Assembly: GCA_034359265.1 (NCBI GenBank)
Contig: CP136897.1
Coordinates: 18,594,001 to 18,658,000, forward strand
Origin: Canna indica
Taxonomy: Eukaryota; Streptophyta; Magnoliopsida; Zingiberales; Cannaceae
Length of the DNA stretch: 64,000 nucleotides
Direction of reading: 5' to 3'
Shown here: piece by piece, positions 1 to 12,764 of the stretch
How positions within the stretch are numbered: the first letter of the stretch is position 1
Layout: each line of letters opens with the position of its first letter
Made by a program: the position numbers and the translations under genes
Notes under the pieces: model-generated
Seen by the model: the letters and a program-made list of their open reading frames with translations, nothing else
Databases searched by the model: none
What the model was told of the DNA's origin: nothing

Positions 1-718
1 TGAAGAAACAGCATAATAGCATATATATGATGACTAGTTGAAAAAAAAAGTTATCAAATCATTTACAAAACTAAGCTCTGATAAGGCAGCAACTAATAAA
101 ATTTGAATCAAATCTATGCAAAGTAAGCAGGAAGACTCATGTGGGTCAGTACAACTTACAAGTTGAAAGAACCCACCTCGAAACCCAAAACAAACTTCCA
201 AGGCCAATATCATCAGGTCTTGTTAGCAGGAAGACTCAATGTTTTAAATACTTGATTTATAGTTTAAAAGAGAAAATTGGAAAATGAGCAAATGTAAAAC
301 CATATTCCAGATAGGAGAAACTTTCCTGTGGGAATACATGCAAAAGTTATAATCTATCTTGTAATGGACAGTAGTTTTTGGTCATCAGCAATCCATTATT
401 CTTGCATATTTCTTGATAATGTATTTTCTTTCTGTAGTTAACTTCCAGATTCATAAATGATCAAATAACTTTCGTGAATATCCAATAGTATGGAATTGAT
501 ATATTTTCTTTATTATATACTGTCTGGAAACTGTTTTGAGTGGTGACAGCTTTCTTTTATTTGGTTTTCTTAAGCTTAGTCTGGTCAATGAACTTTTTAT
601 TTGCTTCCAATATTATCTTATCACCATTAGCAGCATAAAGTGAATCGTGCTCTTTGATATTTTATTATATTTTGATTTTCGACATTGCTACATTTTAAAC
701 TATTGTTTTTGCATCCAG
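1..718 (+). other. NAR1 upstream intron (partial)
   Basis: AT-rich sequence with no coding segment I can support. It ends in a splice acceptor (GCATCCAG) directly before the first NAR1 exon seen here, so it is read as the 3' part of an intron whose donor lies outside the window. No repeat structure was recognised. Confidence 0.7.
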
Positions 719-3700
719 GTTGGATCTGCTATGCTGAAAAGACACTTGGATCATATATCTTACCATATATTTCATCAGTGAAGAGCCCCCAACAGACTAT
801 TGGAGCTACTATCAAGCATCACATTGTGCAAAAAATGGGTTTTAAGTATGCTTCTCTTTTATATGCTCAATTAACATTTGACATTCTTAATACATAAAAG
901 TTTCTCTTGCGAATGTAAGGCTTCATATGATCTTCTGGAGGTGTTGTCAAGGACTCATTATTGCTGTACCGTTTAACTATGTCATGATCATGGTTTAAGT
1001 CTGAGGCCGGTACTCGTACCGTACCGACATTCCGTACGGGCTGGTATAGACAGACCGGTACCAGCCTGTCTTGAGCTTTTATTTTTATTATTATTTATTT
1101 ATTTATTTATTTATTTTTTCAAATGTAATCTCCAAAATATATTTTTAAGCTTCAAAATATGATTTTTAGCTCCAAACACACATAATCTACTAAAAATTTC
1201 AAAATTGGTATAGACTATAGAGCATAGACTGGCCGGTACAAGCTTGGTATCATCGCCCCATGCCTTCGGTACATCTCAGTACCGGCCCGGTATCAATACT
1301 AGTTTTTCAAAAAATGGGTATTCACCGACCGTACTGGGTGGTACGGTATTTAAAACCATGGTCATGATCCATTAATTATTTATTTGGACTTGGACTAATT
1401 ATATATGGGTAAAGAAATCAGTCATACATGAATCTACTTGCAACCAATTCCTATGGAAGATTAAATAGCTGATTGACTATTTAAAAAAGATACAGAATCC
1501 TATTTTTACTAAGAGAAAACTTTACCAAAATCTTCTCTCTAGTACATAAGATTACATTGAGACTTCAATATTGTACATGACTATCTTTGACTTATTCAAA
1601 TAATTTCATGAATGCTAATTATGTAGAACCCCATTAGGCCTTCAATTTTGATTTTGTGGATGAACCAATGAAAATTGACTAACCAACTTCAGTTTTTTTA
1701 AATTCATGGTTAAGTAGATTAAGTTCTCATTCAATTTCTAGAGCATGCTATTTAACGTGTCCATGTCTCAGGCGGGATAATGTCTACCATGTAACTGTGA
1801 TGCCTTGTTATGACAAAAAACTTGAAGCTTCCAGGGATGATTTTTCCTTTTCGATGGATGAAGAAGATGCTCATGCCATATCTATACCAGAGGTAGATTC
1901 AGTTCTAACAACTGGAGAAGTTTTAGACCTGATACAGGTATCTAATGCTCTGTAAATTGATGGTTGATGTCTTTCCCTTTTTTTTAGGAATAATATCAGT
2001 CACTGATTGTTCTGGTAACCTTTTACTTTACGATGCAGACAAAATCTATTGATTTCAAGGCTTTGAAGGAAGCTCCTCTAGACAACATGTAAACTTCCTC
2101 ACTTTCTTGATGTTACTGATATCCCTGCTTTTTGAACACTAAAATTATGCACATGTGGGTGTATTTAAATGTGTGCATCTAAAATTTTCTGTGGCTGCTG
2201 GAGGAAAAGCGAAGCATGTTTGCACAATTAGTTACTTGTCAAAGTCAAAAAGGATCAGGATTGGTTTAGAACCTCTCGTGTATTTTCTTATATTGCTAGG
2301 AGCAAAATCTGTTTGTCAAATCTGTTCAAAACACCTTTTCTGTTGGATAAATGTATGAACATTTTATGCTAGAACAATCGATGTTGAAAGTTTACTGATA
2401 CCTTTATGTTTATCAGGTTAACCAATGTTGATGAGGAGGGGCATCTTTATGGGGTCTCAGGTGGTTCTGGAGGATATGCAGAAACAGTTTTTCGCCACGC
2501 TGCTGCAAAAATTTTTGGAATAGAAATTCAAGGACCACTTGAGTTCAGAACTCTACGCAATTCAGATTTTCGGGAAGTGACATTAGAAGTATGCTTCTCT
2601 CTCTCTCTCTCTCTCTCTCTGTTTCAACTCAAAAATGCTTATGTTCATGGGACCCTTTTTTTTAAACTTTTCAGGTGGATGGTAAAATAGTTTTGAAATT
2701 TGCACAGTGTTATGGATTTCGAAACCTGCAGAACGTTGTAAGGAAGATCAAAATTGGGAAGTGTGAATATCATTTCCTTGAAGTTATGGCATGTCCATCA
2801 GGTACTCTTTATTTAGGTATATTGCAACATCTTTATTAGGTGAAGGTTTGACAGACTCCTTAACCATGCACAATTTGATTATCAGGTTGTTTAAATGGGG
2901 GTGGCCAAATAAAACCAAAGACTGGTCAGTCTGCAAAAGATCTTATCCAACAATTGGAAAATTTACATATGCAAGATGTAAGTATCCTTTTGAAGGATTA
3001 ACTGTTGATAGTTCATTTATATAGAATAGAAATTCCAATTACCTGCTGTTTATGACGTTTCTTACTCTTGTTTTTCCATGCACTTATTGTTTCTCTGAAT
3101 GGATCAGCATTTTAATACATCTTTAATTAGTCATTTCCACCTATTTATTTTGTCAATGTGGCATAGTGAAGACCAAAGTTTTTAGTACCCATTAAATATC
3201 AAAACAAGTTGCAAGATGGACCAATATGGTACCAAGCATGATTTTGAATGCTGGTGGATACTGAGATAAGAATATACAAACAGAGGATATGTCATGTTCC
3301 TAGTAAGATAACATAAAAAACATTCTCATATCATGTTCTCATCAGTATTCCCATGGGATCCACAGGAGGAAAAATCAGGACTCATGCTCAAGAGCATTAG
3401 TAAGGCCAAATTAATATCTAATGGAGTCACAAAATCAATTTTTTATTTCGGAATGAAAATTTTGGAATTTGTAAGAGACCCACACTTCAACAAGTAAACT
3501 CAAGTCATAGTGTATGGTTGTGTTGTGTGCCTTAGTATAAGCTCGAGTTTGGGGCCAATGAAGATTTATGTTATCACCTATTTTGGCTGTTTTGGTTGCT
3601 GGAAAATTTGAAGAGGAAGAGGAAGAGGAAGAGGAAGAGGAAAGTTGGCTAGTGTATAAAGAGAGAGATGTGGAGAGTTGTATTTGAAAAATCCATATAT

Positions 3701-6700
3701 GTCTTTCCCTTCTCATTCACTCATATTTATAGAGTACATTATGACATGGTTTTTCAAAAAAGAAACCTATTAAAAGCAGAATTAAACGGAGATAAAACCT
3801 ATTAGAAACATAATTAAGTGGAGATAATAATATTTAATGAAGATTCTATTATTCCAATTTGTTTCCAATTTGCCTTTGTTGTCTTCTTTGATATTTGAAT
3901 TCCATTTTGCCGCCTCATCACAATGTTTTGATGATGTGGCAGATGGGGATGATGTGGGCTGGCGAGGTGGTAAAGTCCATAGTGATTAGGAACACATCTA
4001 AGTTCCTATATATCAGTGTGAACTAAAGAAAAAGGAGGATATAAGTATGTGAGTTACGAGGGAAAGACACATGATCATGATTACCCAACTAACGAACTTC
4101 ACACTAGAAATAAGAATGGACTCAACCTATGAAGGATATGCTTAAGTTTGGTGATTGAAGGTTGACTGAGGCGATATTACCACTAATAGGAAGTGAGGAG
4201 GTACAATATTAGCTAGCAGCACGAGCAAAAGTCGGCAGGTAGATTCCTCCATACTCAATACGCACACCAACCATATTTAACACTATGAGAATAATGAAAG
4301 GTCACACAACAATTAAGAGATTTATTAAGGACCCGTTTGGTACCTTCTATAAGCCCCATGTATAGTATTATCACAATACTATACAGTGTTTGGGAAATCT
4401 TAAATGAGATATTAATTAATACAAGGATTAGAAATAGTACCTCAAATGATGTATTAATAATACACCATTTGACCCCATCATTAGGCTGTATTAGAAAAAC
4501 ATCAATTTCCACTTCCTAATAATGCAGGAATTTAGGAAGTTGAAATTCCTAAATCCGGATTTTAGAGGTGAAAATTCCCAAATTCAGAACGTAATGTTTC
4601 GGATACTCATTTTACCTCCGGCTAAAGTCTCTAACTAATTAAACTTTGGACGAAAATTTTTTATATATATATATATAGATGTTAGAGTCTAATTTTTTTC
4701 AAACTTTCTAATACAATAGAGACTTTTGTACAAAGTCTATAAAACTAAATTTAAATTAAAAACTGCGAAATATTTTGATGAAATATAATTTTTTGAACCA
4801 CATCACCTCTTTTGTATTATAAAAAAATTATTTCATTAATTAAAATACTAAGTAGTTATAATGTCTACACCAAACACTCAAATAATAATAGTACAATACG
4901 GACTAGTACTATACAGGTTAGTACTATATATCTGTATAGTACTATATAGGTTAATACAATATAACATACCAAACGAGCCCTAAGATTACTAAATGAAAGC
5001 TGCTTAATGAGAATTTTGGGAACAAAACTTTGATTCTAGAGGAAGGAGTAATATCATGTGCCTAGGGGGTTTGCAAACTTTTGCCAACATCGATCATGAC
5101 TGTGATTGGCGCGTGGTGAGCCGGAGGAGCGGGCTGCTGTCATGGGCATTGGCGAGCGCAGCATGCGGAGTGAGCGTCGCCGAGCTGCTGCCGCGATCAT
5201 TGCTGCTCCATGGCCGACCACTTGGTGGGCTGATCGACTCATGTGGCGTGCTGACCGACTGATGTGGCGGGCTGCAACATGACTGACCAAGTTTTTGGTG
5301 GCACTTGGCTAAACCCAGGGCGACCCAGAATTGGACTTGGGTCAGTGGTTGACAGCAGTTGGGCAATTATGGTCGGATCTAACTGGCCCTGCCATGTTGT
5401 ATGGTTGTGATCTGGCCTTGTGGCCAACCAACACCCTATAAATAGGGTCCCGTGGCCTTAGAACCGAGATTGATGATGATTCTTGGTGGAACAAGGCGGA
5501 AGTAGACTGGAGTCTCTTGTATTAGCCGAGTGGAAGGTTGCTCTTATAAGGGGTTTGTTCATCTTGCACATTGTGATTAATACAAGTATGTTTCCATTGA
5601 ACCGTCTTGTCGCTCCATCATCTTTTGGTGCTGTGAACCTCGGATTCTCTTGCTCGGCACTCGTCGCCTAAAAGTGCAGCGAGCATCACACGTTTGTGCG
5701 CAGTGATCTGCGTTGGTATGCGCCTTGGGAGTTTTTAACTGCACAGTGCAATCACTTGGTGAAAATTTTCAGATCCAACTTTCACCTTGTGCCATGGCGG
5801 GTCTCTGCAGGGCCAAGCCTCGCGTCATTGTGCATGCGGGTCTCCGTTGCTCCGCAATGCTCTGCACAGACGGGCAGTCATCACTTGGGCCACACCACGT
5901 CCATGCCATTGCGCACATGGGCTGCCTTCCGCATGGAACATCATGCGTTGATGTCCCGCCAAGTTGTCCAACACTTAAAATGTCCTCGGTCCACCAATGT
6001 CCTCGTCATGGATGGGCCCGAGGCTCGCCACGCGCTTCGTTGTCCGGCTCCTGGCTTTAGGGGTCTAACAAACCACAATTAAGTACCGGGAGAAAAGAAG
6101 TTTCTCCCACGATTATGACCCCTAGTAGCAAAAGCATAATATCTGGTCTGGAAGCAGCAGTAAATGGGAGATCAATGACTCTAATGAGCATATGAGATAC
6201 TATGGTTCTCAAATCAGGTATGGAACTGTTTGCCCATAAGTTGCAACCAAATATGCTGAAGTGGTAGAGGAAGGCTAGATAGGAACCTTACAACATAAAC
6301 TCATCCCACTGTTGGTGCTAGTGGATAATATGTAGCAAGTTCACCAACCTTCCCCTGTAAAGTAACATAATACTCCCGAACAATATTTTAAATACCAGAT
6401 CAGCCAATTCCACCAGAAAAAGTCAGACCCATAGTCTGATCTAGATATTGAATCGCTTTTGCAATTGAATCAACCAGTGGTTGCAAAATTGGATGAATCA
6501 ATCATTTTTCTTTTGAATTGAACGGGTCAATTCAAATTATTTCAAAGTTGTCTCATTAAATAAATTTGAATTTTGCTAATCTAGATTAAATATTTTATAT
6601 TTTATTTAAACTTAAATTTAGCTCAAAATCAATCTGGAGTTAAGTAAGCACTATTGTTGAGCTTCACATATCTTGTAGCAGTGATGCTTTAACGTCGATT

Positions 6701-7209
6701 ATTAATGTTTTGGATCCATGTGAATTTTTTATATCGATTTTTAGTATTTGTAATTTTAATATGTGATTTTTTAATAATACGTCGGACAAGTGAATTTATA
6801 TAGTTCAATCACTAATGTTTTTAATTTTATATATTAACTTTAACTAATATGTGGGCACATGTGAATTTTTGTAATTATTTTGGACATGGAGTAGTTTAGA
6901 CATTTGACACATTTTCACTCCATTCTGCTTCATATGATGGAGCGACAGGTAGTTTAGACATGGAGTAGTTGAAATCTGTCACTTGTTCTTGAAAAATTGT
7001 GTAATTTGGGGAGGTTCCTTGCTTCATATATCACATGATCCCTTGTCTATTGACAGGTAGAAGTTGCAGACCCATTTGATAATCCTGTTGTGAAGAGATT
7101 GTACAATGAATGGCTTGGACAACCCGGTTCGGAGAAGGCAATAAGGTACCTGCACACGGAGTATCACCCTTTGGTGAAAAGCACTGCCTCCCAGCTACAC
7201 AATTGGTGA
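719..7209 (+). CDS. NAR1: Cytosolic Fe-S cluster assembly factor NAR1 (C-terminal exons)
   Basis: Seven exons join in frame: 719-845, 1772-1937, 2039-2088, 2417-2588, 2675-2801, 2886-2977 and 7057-7209 (TGA). Every junction is GT/AG and the total leaves whole codons (about 294 residues plus a split Gly codon). The protein matches the iron-only-hydrogenase-like NAR1/NARFL family: GWICYAEK at the start, [27 protein letters not shown], the conserved [20 protein letters not shown] and the C-terminal [15 protein letters not shown]. In the family, NAR1 binds two 4Fe-4S clusters and, in the cytosolic CIA pathway, passes clusters from the scaffold to the targeting complex. The cysteines of MACPSGC and MPC are the expected ligands of this half. 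The N-terminal ferredoxin-like exons are outside the window. The last intron is 4.1 kb because of insertions; another intron carries a hAT MITE. No broken codon is seen, so the gene is probably functional. Confidence 0.95.
989..1360. mobile_element. Non-autonomous hAT element (372 bp) in a NAR1 intron
   Basis: Terminal inverted repeats start CATGGTTTAAG on the left and CATGGTTTTAAATACCGTACC on the complement of the right end. A perfect 8-bp target duplication, GTCATGAT, flanks it (981-988 and 1361-1368). The subterminal regions are rich in palindromic GGTAC/ACCGGT words. Ends and subterminal words match the large hAT element at 51516-55401, so this is a deletion derivative of that family. It lies in the intron between the exons ending at 845 and starting at 1772, and does not touch the splice sites. 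Confidence 0.93.
2595..2622 (+). repeat. (CT)n microsatellite by a NAR1 splice donor
   Basis: An uninterrupted CT run beginning about 6 bp after the donor that follows the exon ending at 2588. It forms a pyrimidine-rich start to a short intron of 86 bp (2589-2674). Confidence 0.9.
2978..4328 (+). other. NAR1 last intron, first part
   Basis: Intronic sequence between the donor at 2978 and the MITE at 4329. It holds a purine (GAGGAA)n stretch near 3612-3640; a short reverse-strand serine-rich reading frame over it is just that repeat translated. Nothing else was recognised. Confidence 0.6.
4329..4980. mobile_element. PIF/Harbinger (Tourist-like) MITE, 652 bp
   Basis: Terminal inverted repeats of about 14 bp: GGACCCGTTTGGTA on the left and GGGCTCGTTTGGTA as the complement of the right end. 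A 3-bp TAA target duplication lies on both sides (4326-4328 and 4981-4983). The interior is AT-rich, has several GTATAGTACTA-type words and no credible coding capacity. Size, termini and 3-bp target fit Tourist-like MITEs mobilised by PIF/Harbinger transposases. It sits in the last NAR1 intron. Confidence 0.88.
5040..6095 (+). mobile_element. LTR-like retroelement remnant in NAR1 intron
   Basis: A block of about 1 kb, clearly more GC-rich than the surrounding intron. It has a TATAAATA promoter-like motif near 5438 and transcript-leader-like sequence behind it, but no conserved protein; the many overlapping short frames look like translations of GC-rich non-coding DNA. Possible ends TGTGCC (5057) and CTAACA (6070) fit the TG...CA rule, but the 5-bp flanks do not match, so the boundaries are unproven. 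Best guess is an old solo LTR. Confidence 0.4.
6096..7056 (+). other. NAR1 last intron, distal part
   Basis: AT-rich intron sequence up to the acceptor TTGACAG at 7056. Repeated phrases such as GTGAATTTTT and TAGTTTAGACATGGAGTAGTT appear near 6715-6975, suggesting old local duplications. No coding exon fits between the codons on either side. Confidence 0.6.
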
Positions 7210-8039
7210 TGTCTTTTTTTCTTAATTCCATTTCGCTTTTTGGCTTCTACTGTGCTACCGGTGGCCTGAAGGCGATGCAAAATAATCCTGTTATACTCAA
7301 CCAAATGCTCATCATACTAGTATTTACAGTCCGCTCCATGTATGCTAACCTCGAGTATAAGATTATTTTTTTTGTAGTGTAGGAAGTTTCTTGTACAATA
7401 TGCTTCTAAAAATTCATGTGCAATAGAAGCTTTTCCTTCAAGTGTATAATGGATTTTTGATCTCCATTGTATGCATTTACTTTCGGGATTCATTGTGTCA
7501 ATCATGTGAAATTAGTTGTATTGTTTCATAATGGCTGGTTTCAGTCTCAATATGAAATAGACAATATATATTTGCTTTTCTTTTATGTATTGCACAACTA
7601 GCACTAGGACAATATATTTTTCCTCTGCTTGTATACATGCCAGAAGAATACTAATATATCTTTCATTTGTGCAATCTATTTTGGTCTTGTTTTCTAGGTT
7701 TTTATATTGCAGCAGTTGTTTCTTTAGGGAGAATTCAGATTGTTTTGAATCTGAACATCCTTGAATCTATTCTTAAATTAACTTGTAAAATTGGTAAGTT
7801 TGGTCTGAATGTGCCCCAGGAGAATTCTCACTGCCATGCGCATAGTTTCAGGGTTAAATTATTTTCTGAGAAAGGGTGAGGCAGGGAAAGAAAACAATGA
7901 ACTTCTTCAGTGAATGAAAACCAGGACTTCTTATCATATGGGAGAGATGTAATGCTAAACAAAAGCAAAAACAACATTTTTTTCAAAAAATTAGTTTTTC
8001 TCCCTGAACGTAGATAGCTCATTCATTGAATGAAATGAG
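7210..8039 (+). other. NAR1 3' UTR and intergenic
   Basis: Follows the NAR1 stop codon. Sequence is ordinary AT-rich plant 3' flank. No clear single poly(A) signal could be chosen and no other gene is seen. Confidence 0.5.
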
Positions 8040-9040
8040 TAGCAGAAACTCCAGTACATCACACTGGACATATGTCCAACATCACTTCCAACTTGGAAGG
8101 ATAATACATTTTAGTTATCACAGGTCTTTAGTTAAGTCCCACATCTCGATAACGTCTCCTCAGCAGTAGTAGTTGCAGCTTGGAATATAAGTTTGTTTTG
8201 GCTTTTACAAAAACTCCAAAGCAGCCAACTGAGTAACCCCAACAACTTGGGGAAGAGATCGCGAGATCCGTGCACCTTGAGCCACCAAGCCTGAACAGTG
8301 GATACATTCCATCGTTCAAGAGTGGAGAAGGGCGAGATGCACCAAAGATGATCAGAGAAGTAGCAATGGATGAAGTGAGCTGCGTGCTCCATGGCCTTGT
8401 CGCATAACTGGCATGAGTGGTCAGATAAAGGAACTCTTCTTCCTATGAGTGTTGTTTTTACCAGAAGAGTGTCGTGCAGGAGTCTCCAAATAAAGTGTTG
8501 GACCGTGAGAGGTGGTCTGAGCTTCCAAACATCATGCTAGTGTGAGAATGGAGTGGAGCCGCTGTTGCTGCTACAAATTAGATGATGATCAGCAACACAC
8601 TTGTATCCTGAAGCCACCGAATATCTCCCCGAGCTGTTGTAGTGCCATATCAAGCGGTCGGGGATGGCATGGATTTCTTGGGAGAGGATTAGAGGATGGT
8701 GTTAGCTATGTTCGGATTGAAGAAGTTTCTGACTGCTTGCACGTCCCAAAGCCGAAGGTTTATGTCGAAGAAAATGTGAGATTGGAACAGCATTGTGGGG
8801 GCTAGGAGAAGGACCGCAAATGCCAAAATATGGTGCAATGGGGAGCCAAGGAGTACCGGGTGCTGATTACAATGCTCCAGCAAGAGCCAAGTAAGAGGAG
8901 ATCTCTTCCCTTTAGAATGTTCCTGCATCCCCATGATGCATTCGTGTTTGGTGCCGTTTCCAAGGAAATGAGAGAAGGGGAAGTATTTACCTTTAAGAAC
9001 TTGATTTAGTAGCGAAGTAGGGTTAGTTATGATTCACCAG

Positions 9041-9071
<31 letters not shown>
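9041..9071 (+). repeat. Homopolymer of 31 C
   Basis: An unbroken run of 31 cytosines inside the decayed LINE. On the minus strand it is a G31 tract able to form quadruplex structures. Runs this long are rare in plant DNA and also a common site of assembly or sequencing error. Confidence 0.95.
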
Positions 9072-9072
<1 letters not shown>

Positions 9073-9901
9073 AGTTTTTATCTTGGCATATTGTTTTCCA
9101 TTTAATCCAGCTTGTAGTTGTTCGGTTGGAGTTTTACGCCCACCATAAATTCCTGCATAATTTATTGATTTCGGTGCTGACGCTGTCTGGAAAGAGGAAG
9201 CAAGACACAACGTAATTGGGAATTGTTGTCAGAAAAGATTTAATGAGAGTGACCTTCCGTGCACGGGAGAGGAGTTTGGATTTCTAGTTATCATTTTTTT
9301 TCTTGATTCAAGTGATTATATAGTCAAATATGCTTCGCTTTGAGCGGTTGATGATGGCCGAGAGTCTGAGGTATTTGTCTTGCGTTCCAATGTGGTCGAT
9401 GTTGAGAGCGTTGTTGAATTTGTTCATAGCCTATGAGGAGTGTTCTTTGAAAAGAAAATTGATGATTTCTAGAGGTTGATTTGTTGTTCGCTATAAGTTC
9501 AAACTTGTGTAGGATTCCTTTTATCATGTCTACATGTTGCTGATCCGCTCGGCTGAAAAGAATTATGTCGTCTACAAAGAAAAGTGAAGTGACAGAGGGG
9601 CTTAGGCAACTGATCTTTTTGCCTTTAAAGTCTCTCTCTTTGTAGTTGTTGTATCATGTGGTTGAGCCCTTCCATGCACTTCCATGCAGATGACAAATAG
9701 GAATGGAGACAAGGGATCTCATTGTCTCATTCCCCTCGAAGGATGAAAGTATCCATCACCTCTACCTCCCACTAGGACTGAGTATGTTATCGTCGTTACA
9801 CATTGTTGTACCATGTCTATGAATTTGTTATCAAAGCCCATTTGTTGCATTGTTGTTTGCAGGATTGCTCACTCAATTCTATCATATGCCTTGCTCATAT
9901 C

Positions 9902-11049
9902 TGTTGGGCGAATAGCCACACTAGGGGGGTGAATAATGTGTTGAGCTAATTTTTAACCTAATTTCGATTTTAAACGTTTTCTTGGATTCTTAGGCTAAGC
10001 ACGATAAGTGCGGAAGATAATATGATAAGTAAGCAAGTAAGCATACACCAATTTCAAACAATGCAAATACTATAAATTTATAGTGGTTTGGGACCCTTCC
10101 CTACTCCACTATCTAAGCATTCCGCTTAGGATTTCGAACTCTTGTTTACTAATTTAAAGTGTATCCTAAAATAAGATTTACAAGTTAAGGCTCCGACCCT
10201 CTCCCCCGAGTGTTACCCTCCTCCAGAGAGTACCTCCGACATCTCTTCTCCCAAGAACAACACAACTAACACCTAGCAAACTAAGTTTACACCGATGGAC
10301 TTATGCCTCTACAAAAAAGCAACCACCAAACACACAAACCTATAAACCTAGGTTTTCACAACTTCAAATACAAACATATAAATCACAAAATACAACAATA
10401 ATGGAGCAAATAAATCAAACAAGTTATACTTAGCTCTAACACAAGTTCCCTAGTCCTCTTGATGTCTTGAGAAGATGAATCGTTGAGGGTTCAAAAATGG
10501 GATCAAGAATTGAGGCTCAAACTAGGGTTTTCATAAAGATTGGCTCAAGAAGGCTTAGCAAATATCAAAAGTGGCTCAATAGGTTCTAAGAGCTCAAATG
10601 AAGGCTATCAAGGCCTTTAAATATTCAGAACACACATCAAGCTTCGGGTCCAACGGATTGAAACGACTATAAAAAGAGTCGTTGGACTTTTCGATCAATC
10701 GTCAATCGATCTTCGGTCGATCGGCCTTCGGCCGAACTTCAACCGATAATTGGGTTCAAGCTAATTTTTTAGCTTTTGGGTTTTTGGGTTTCGGGTTCGA
10801 TTTTTAGGATTCTTTTGCATCAAGTAGAGGATAATACATTCATTCTAAACACCCTAGATCTATACTCTTAACTTCTCGACGAAAACCAAGAGTCGACGAG
10901 CATCCTTCGATTTCTCTGATTTTTCTATTCCCGGACGTCGCACGCAACTTGATTTGGAAATTGAAATTATTTATCATTTAAATATTAGTTTCGAGTTTGT
11001 TATCATCAAAACCAAGATTAAGACCAAGGTTGAAAACCTTAGGCCAACA
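9902..11049. mobile_element. Solo LTR (1148 bp) nested in the LINE
   Basis: Begins TGTTGGGCGAATAG and ends CTTAGGCCAACA, giving the usual TG...CA ends and a TGTTGG/CCAACA terminal inverted repeat. A perfect 5-bp target duplication, ATATC, flanks it (9897-9901 and 11050-11054). It has no coding sequence, primer-binding site or internal domain, so it is a solo LTR left by recombination between two LTRs. Lineage cannot be assigned from the LTR alone. Confidence 0.92.
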
Positions 11050-12036
11050 ATATCTACCTTGATTTCCATTTCATGTGATGCATCACCATTTCATGTGTTG
11101 TAGACTTCGGCTTGTTCTTGAGGTGATGCATGGCTTCATGGGCGATTAAGATGTTATCTGAAATTTGTCGGCCTTTGATAAACACATTCTGATTAGGCAA
11201 AATGATGTAGTCCATGATATGATGCAATCAGTGCATGAGTAATTTGGAAAAGATTTTGTAGATGAAATTACAAATGCCGCTGGGCAAATATGTTACATCT
11301 CTTGAACATTTTTGCATTTGGGAATTAAGGCAATGTTTGTATGATTGAAGTTGTGTAGCAGTTGTCTACATCTGAACAAAGAAGCCGCCACTTCTAATAT
11401 ATCCCGCTCGATAATATCCCAGTAATGCTTGAAGAATGCGCCTCTGAAACTATCGGAGCCTGGGGCACTTTTGACACTTATTGAGAATGTTGCATGCTTA
11501 ACCTCTTCCATTGTTCTAGCCTAGTGAGCCAGTTGTTGTGTCTTCGAGTAATCTGTTTAGGCAAGCATTGTAGAGCTTTTGCAATGCCACACAGGTCTGA
11601 TGATGAGAAGAGGTCAGTGAAATAGTTAATGGTTGTGGTTGCTCCCCCTTCAAAGCCTTCCACCTAGTTGTCATTTACATTTTTAATTCTTTCAGGTTGA
11701 AATTTCTCCTCTCGACAGTGTTGGCATGGAAAAAATAAGTCTTTTTGTCGCCCTCTTGAAGCCATTTAACTCTTGATTTTTGCCTCTAGTCTTCTTTTTT
11801 CTTCAAAATGTGCTGGGATGTATGATTGGATATGGCTATTAATCGGCTCTTCAGGTGTTTGATTCGGGATGTCGCATTCTGATTGTTTGATTTCTGCCAC
11901 TCTACAAGTGCATGGCACACAACTTTGAGCTTGGTGTAAACCTGGAATTGTTTGGTTCCAGTGATTTGAATGTTCCAGGTTGCCTGTATGATGGAACAAA
12001 TATGAGCATTATATCCTAAATATATCCTGAACTATA

Positions 12037-12547
12037 GGGTAATTACCTAAATATATCCTGAACTATGCACTTTGTCTTCCGAACTTTGACATTTGTCTCA
12101 ATTATATCCCCCCGTCAACTCTCCGTCAGCAGCACCGTTAAGGCGATGATGTGGCGCTCTAACGTTGATTAAAATAATATTTTTTATTTAAAAAATATAA
12201 AAAAATCACTTTAATTTATATTAAATAATAAAAAATATTTTCATATATATATTAAAGAATCACTCCAAGACATGTCGGGGGTGAACATTGAGTGATTTTT
12301 TAATATAAAATATTATTTATATTATTTAATATAATTTGATGATTTTTTTATATTTATAAATAAAAAATATTATTTTAATTCACGCCAAAGCGCCACATCA
12401 TTATCTTAACGGTGTTGTTGATGGAGAGTTGACGGGAGAATGTAATTGAGATAAATGTCAAAATTTAAGATATAATTTGGTAATATTTTAGAATTGACCA
12501 CAAATGAGATAAAGTACGTAGTTTAGGATATACTTAGGTAATTACTC
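12037..12547. mobile_element. Fold-back MITE with about 200-bp inverted repeats
   Basis: The left arm (GGGTAATTACCTAA..., then segments near ACTCTCCGTCAGCAGCACCG) and the complement of the right arm (GAGTAATTACCTAA...) match over about 200 bp each, with an AT-rich loop between. TA lies on both outer sides, which would fit a Tc1/Mariner-like target, but part of the left end (CCTAAATATATCCTGAACTA) is duplicated just outside, so the exact end is uncertain. It separates the LINE endonuclease from its RT domain. Confidence 0.8.
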
Positions 12548-12764
12548 TAATTAATAGATTGAAGTAGGAGAGAAAGTTCCGAGGACATCGAGATGGAGAA
12601 CATGCCAATTACTCCATGTTTGAAATCAATCAATGCTGCCAAGGAAACGATTGAGAACTTTCTATATGAAGTAGGGATATATTGCTTCTCCTGTTGTTCC
12701 ATGTGAATCCATGGCCTCCAGTGGAGAATTCCATTAGTTTACATCCCCCATAGCCGGATGAAAC

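Larger units (their letters stand above)
8040..12740 (-). mobile_element. Decayed L1-type LINE, minus strand, split by two insertions
   Basis: Read on the minus strand from about 12.74 kb leftwards, the parts appear in LINE ORF2 order. First an endonuclease tail (GGHGFTWNNRRSN, 12.60-12.74 kb). Then reverse-transcriptase blocks: SAPGSDSFRGAFFKHYWDII, NHTNIALIPK at 11.3-11.5 kb, DMSKAYDRIE, GMRQ-DPLSPFLFVI at 9.7-9.9 kb. Last a CxxC...H zinc-binding RT segment (CQLCDKAMEHAAHFIHC) at 8.3-8.4 kb. Many stops and frameshifts make it inactive. A fold-back MITE (12.04-12.55 kb) and a solo LTR (9902-11049) interrupt it. Removing the LTR and one copy of its target duplication restores the RT motif exactly. 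No RNase H domain was found at its 3' end, and the terminal poly(A) is not clear. Confidence 0.88.

Noticed and set aside
5054..6082. Several overlapping open frames of 60-128 codons on both strands
   Set aside because: Same GC-rich block is open in many frames with no domain or splice logic; it lies inside a NAR1 intron and looks like LTR DNA.
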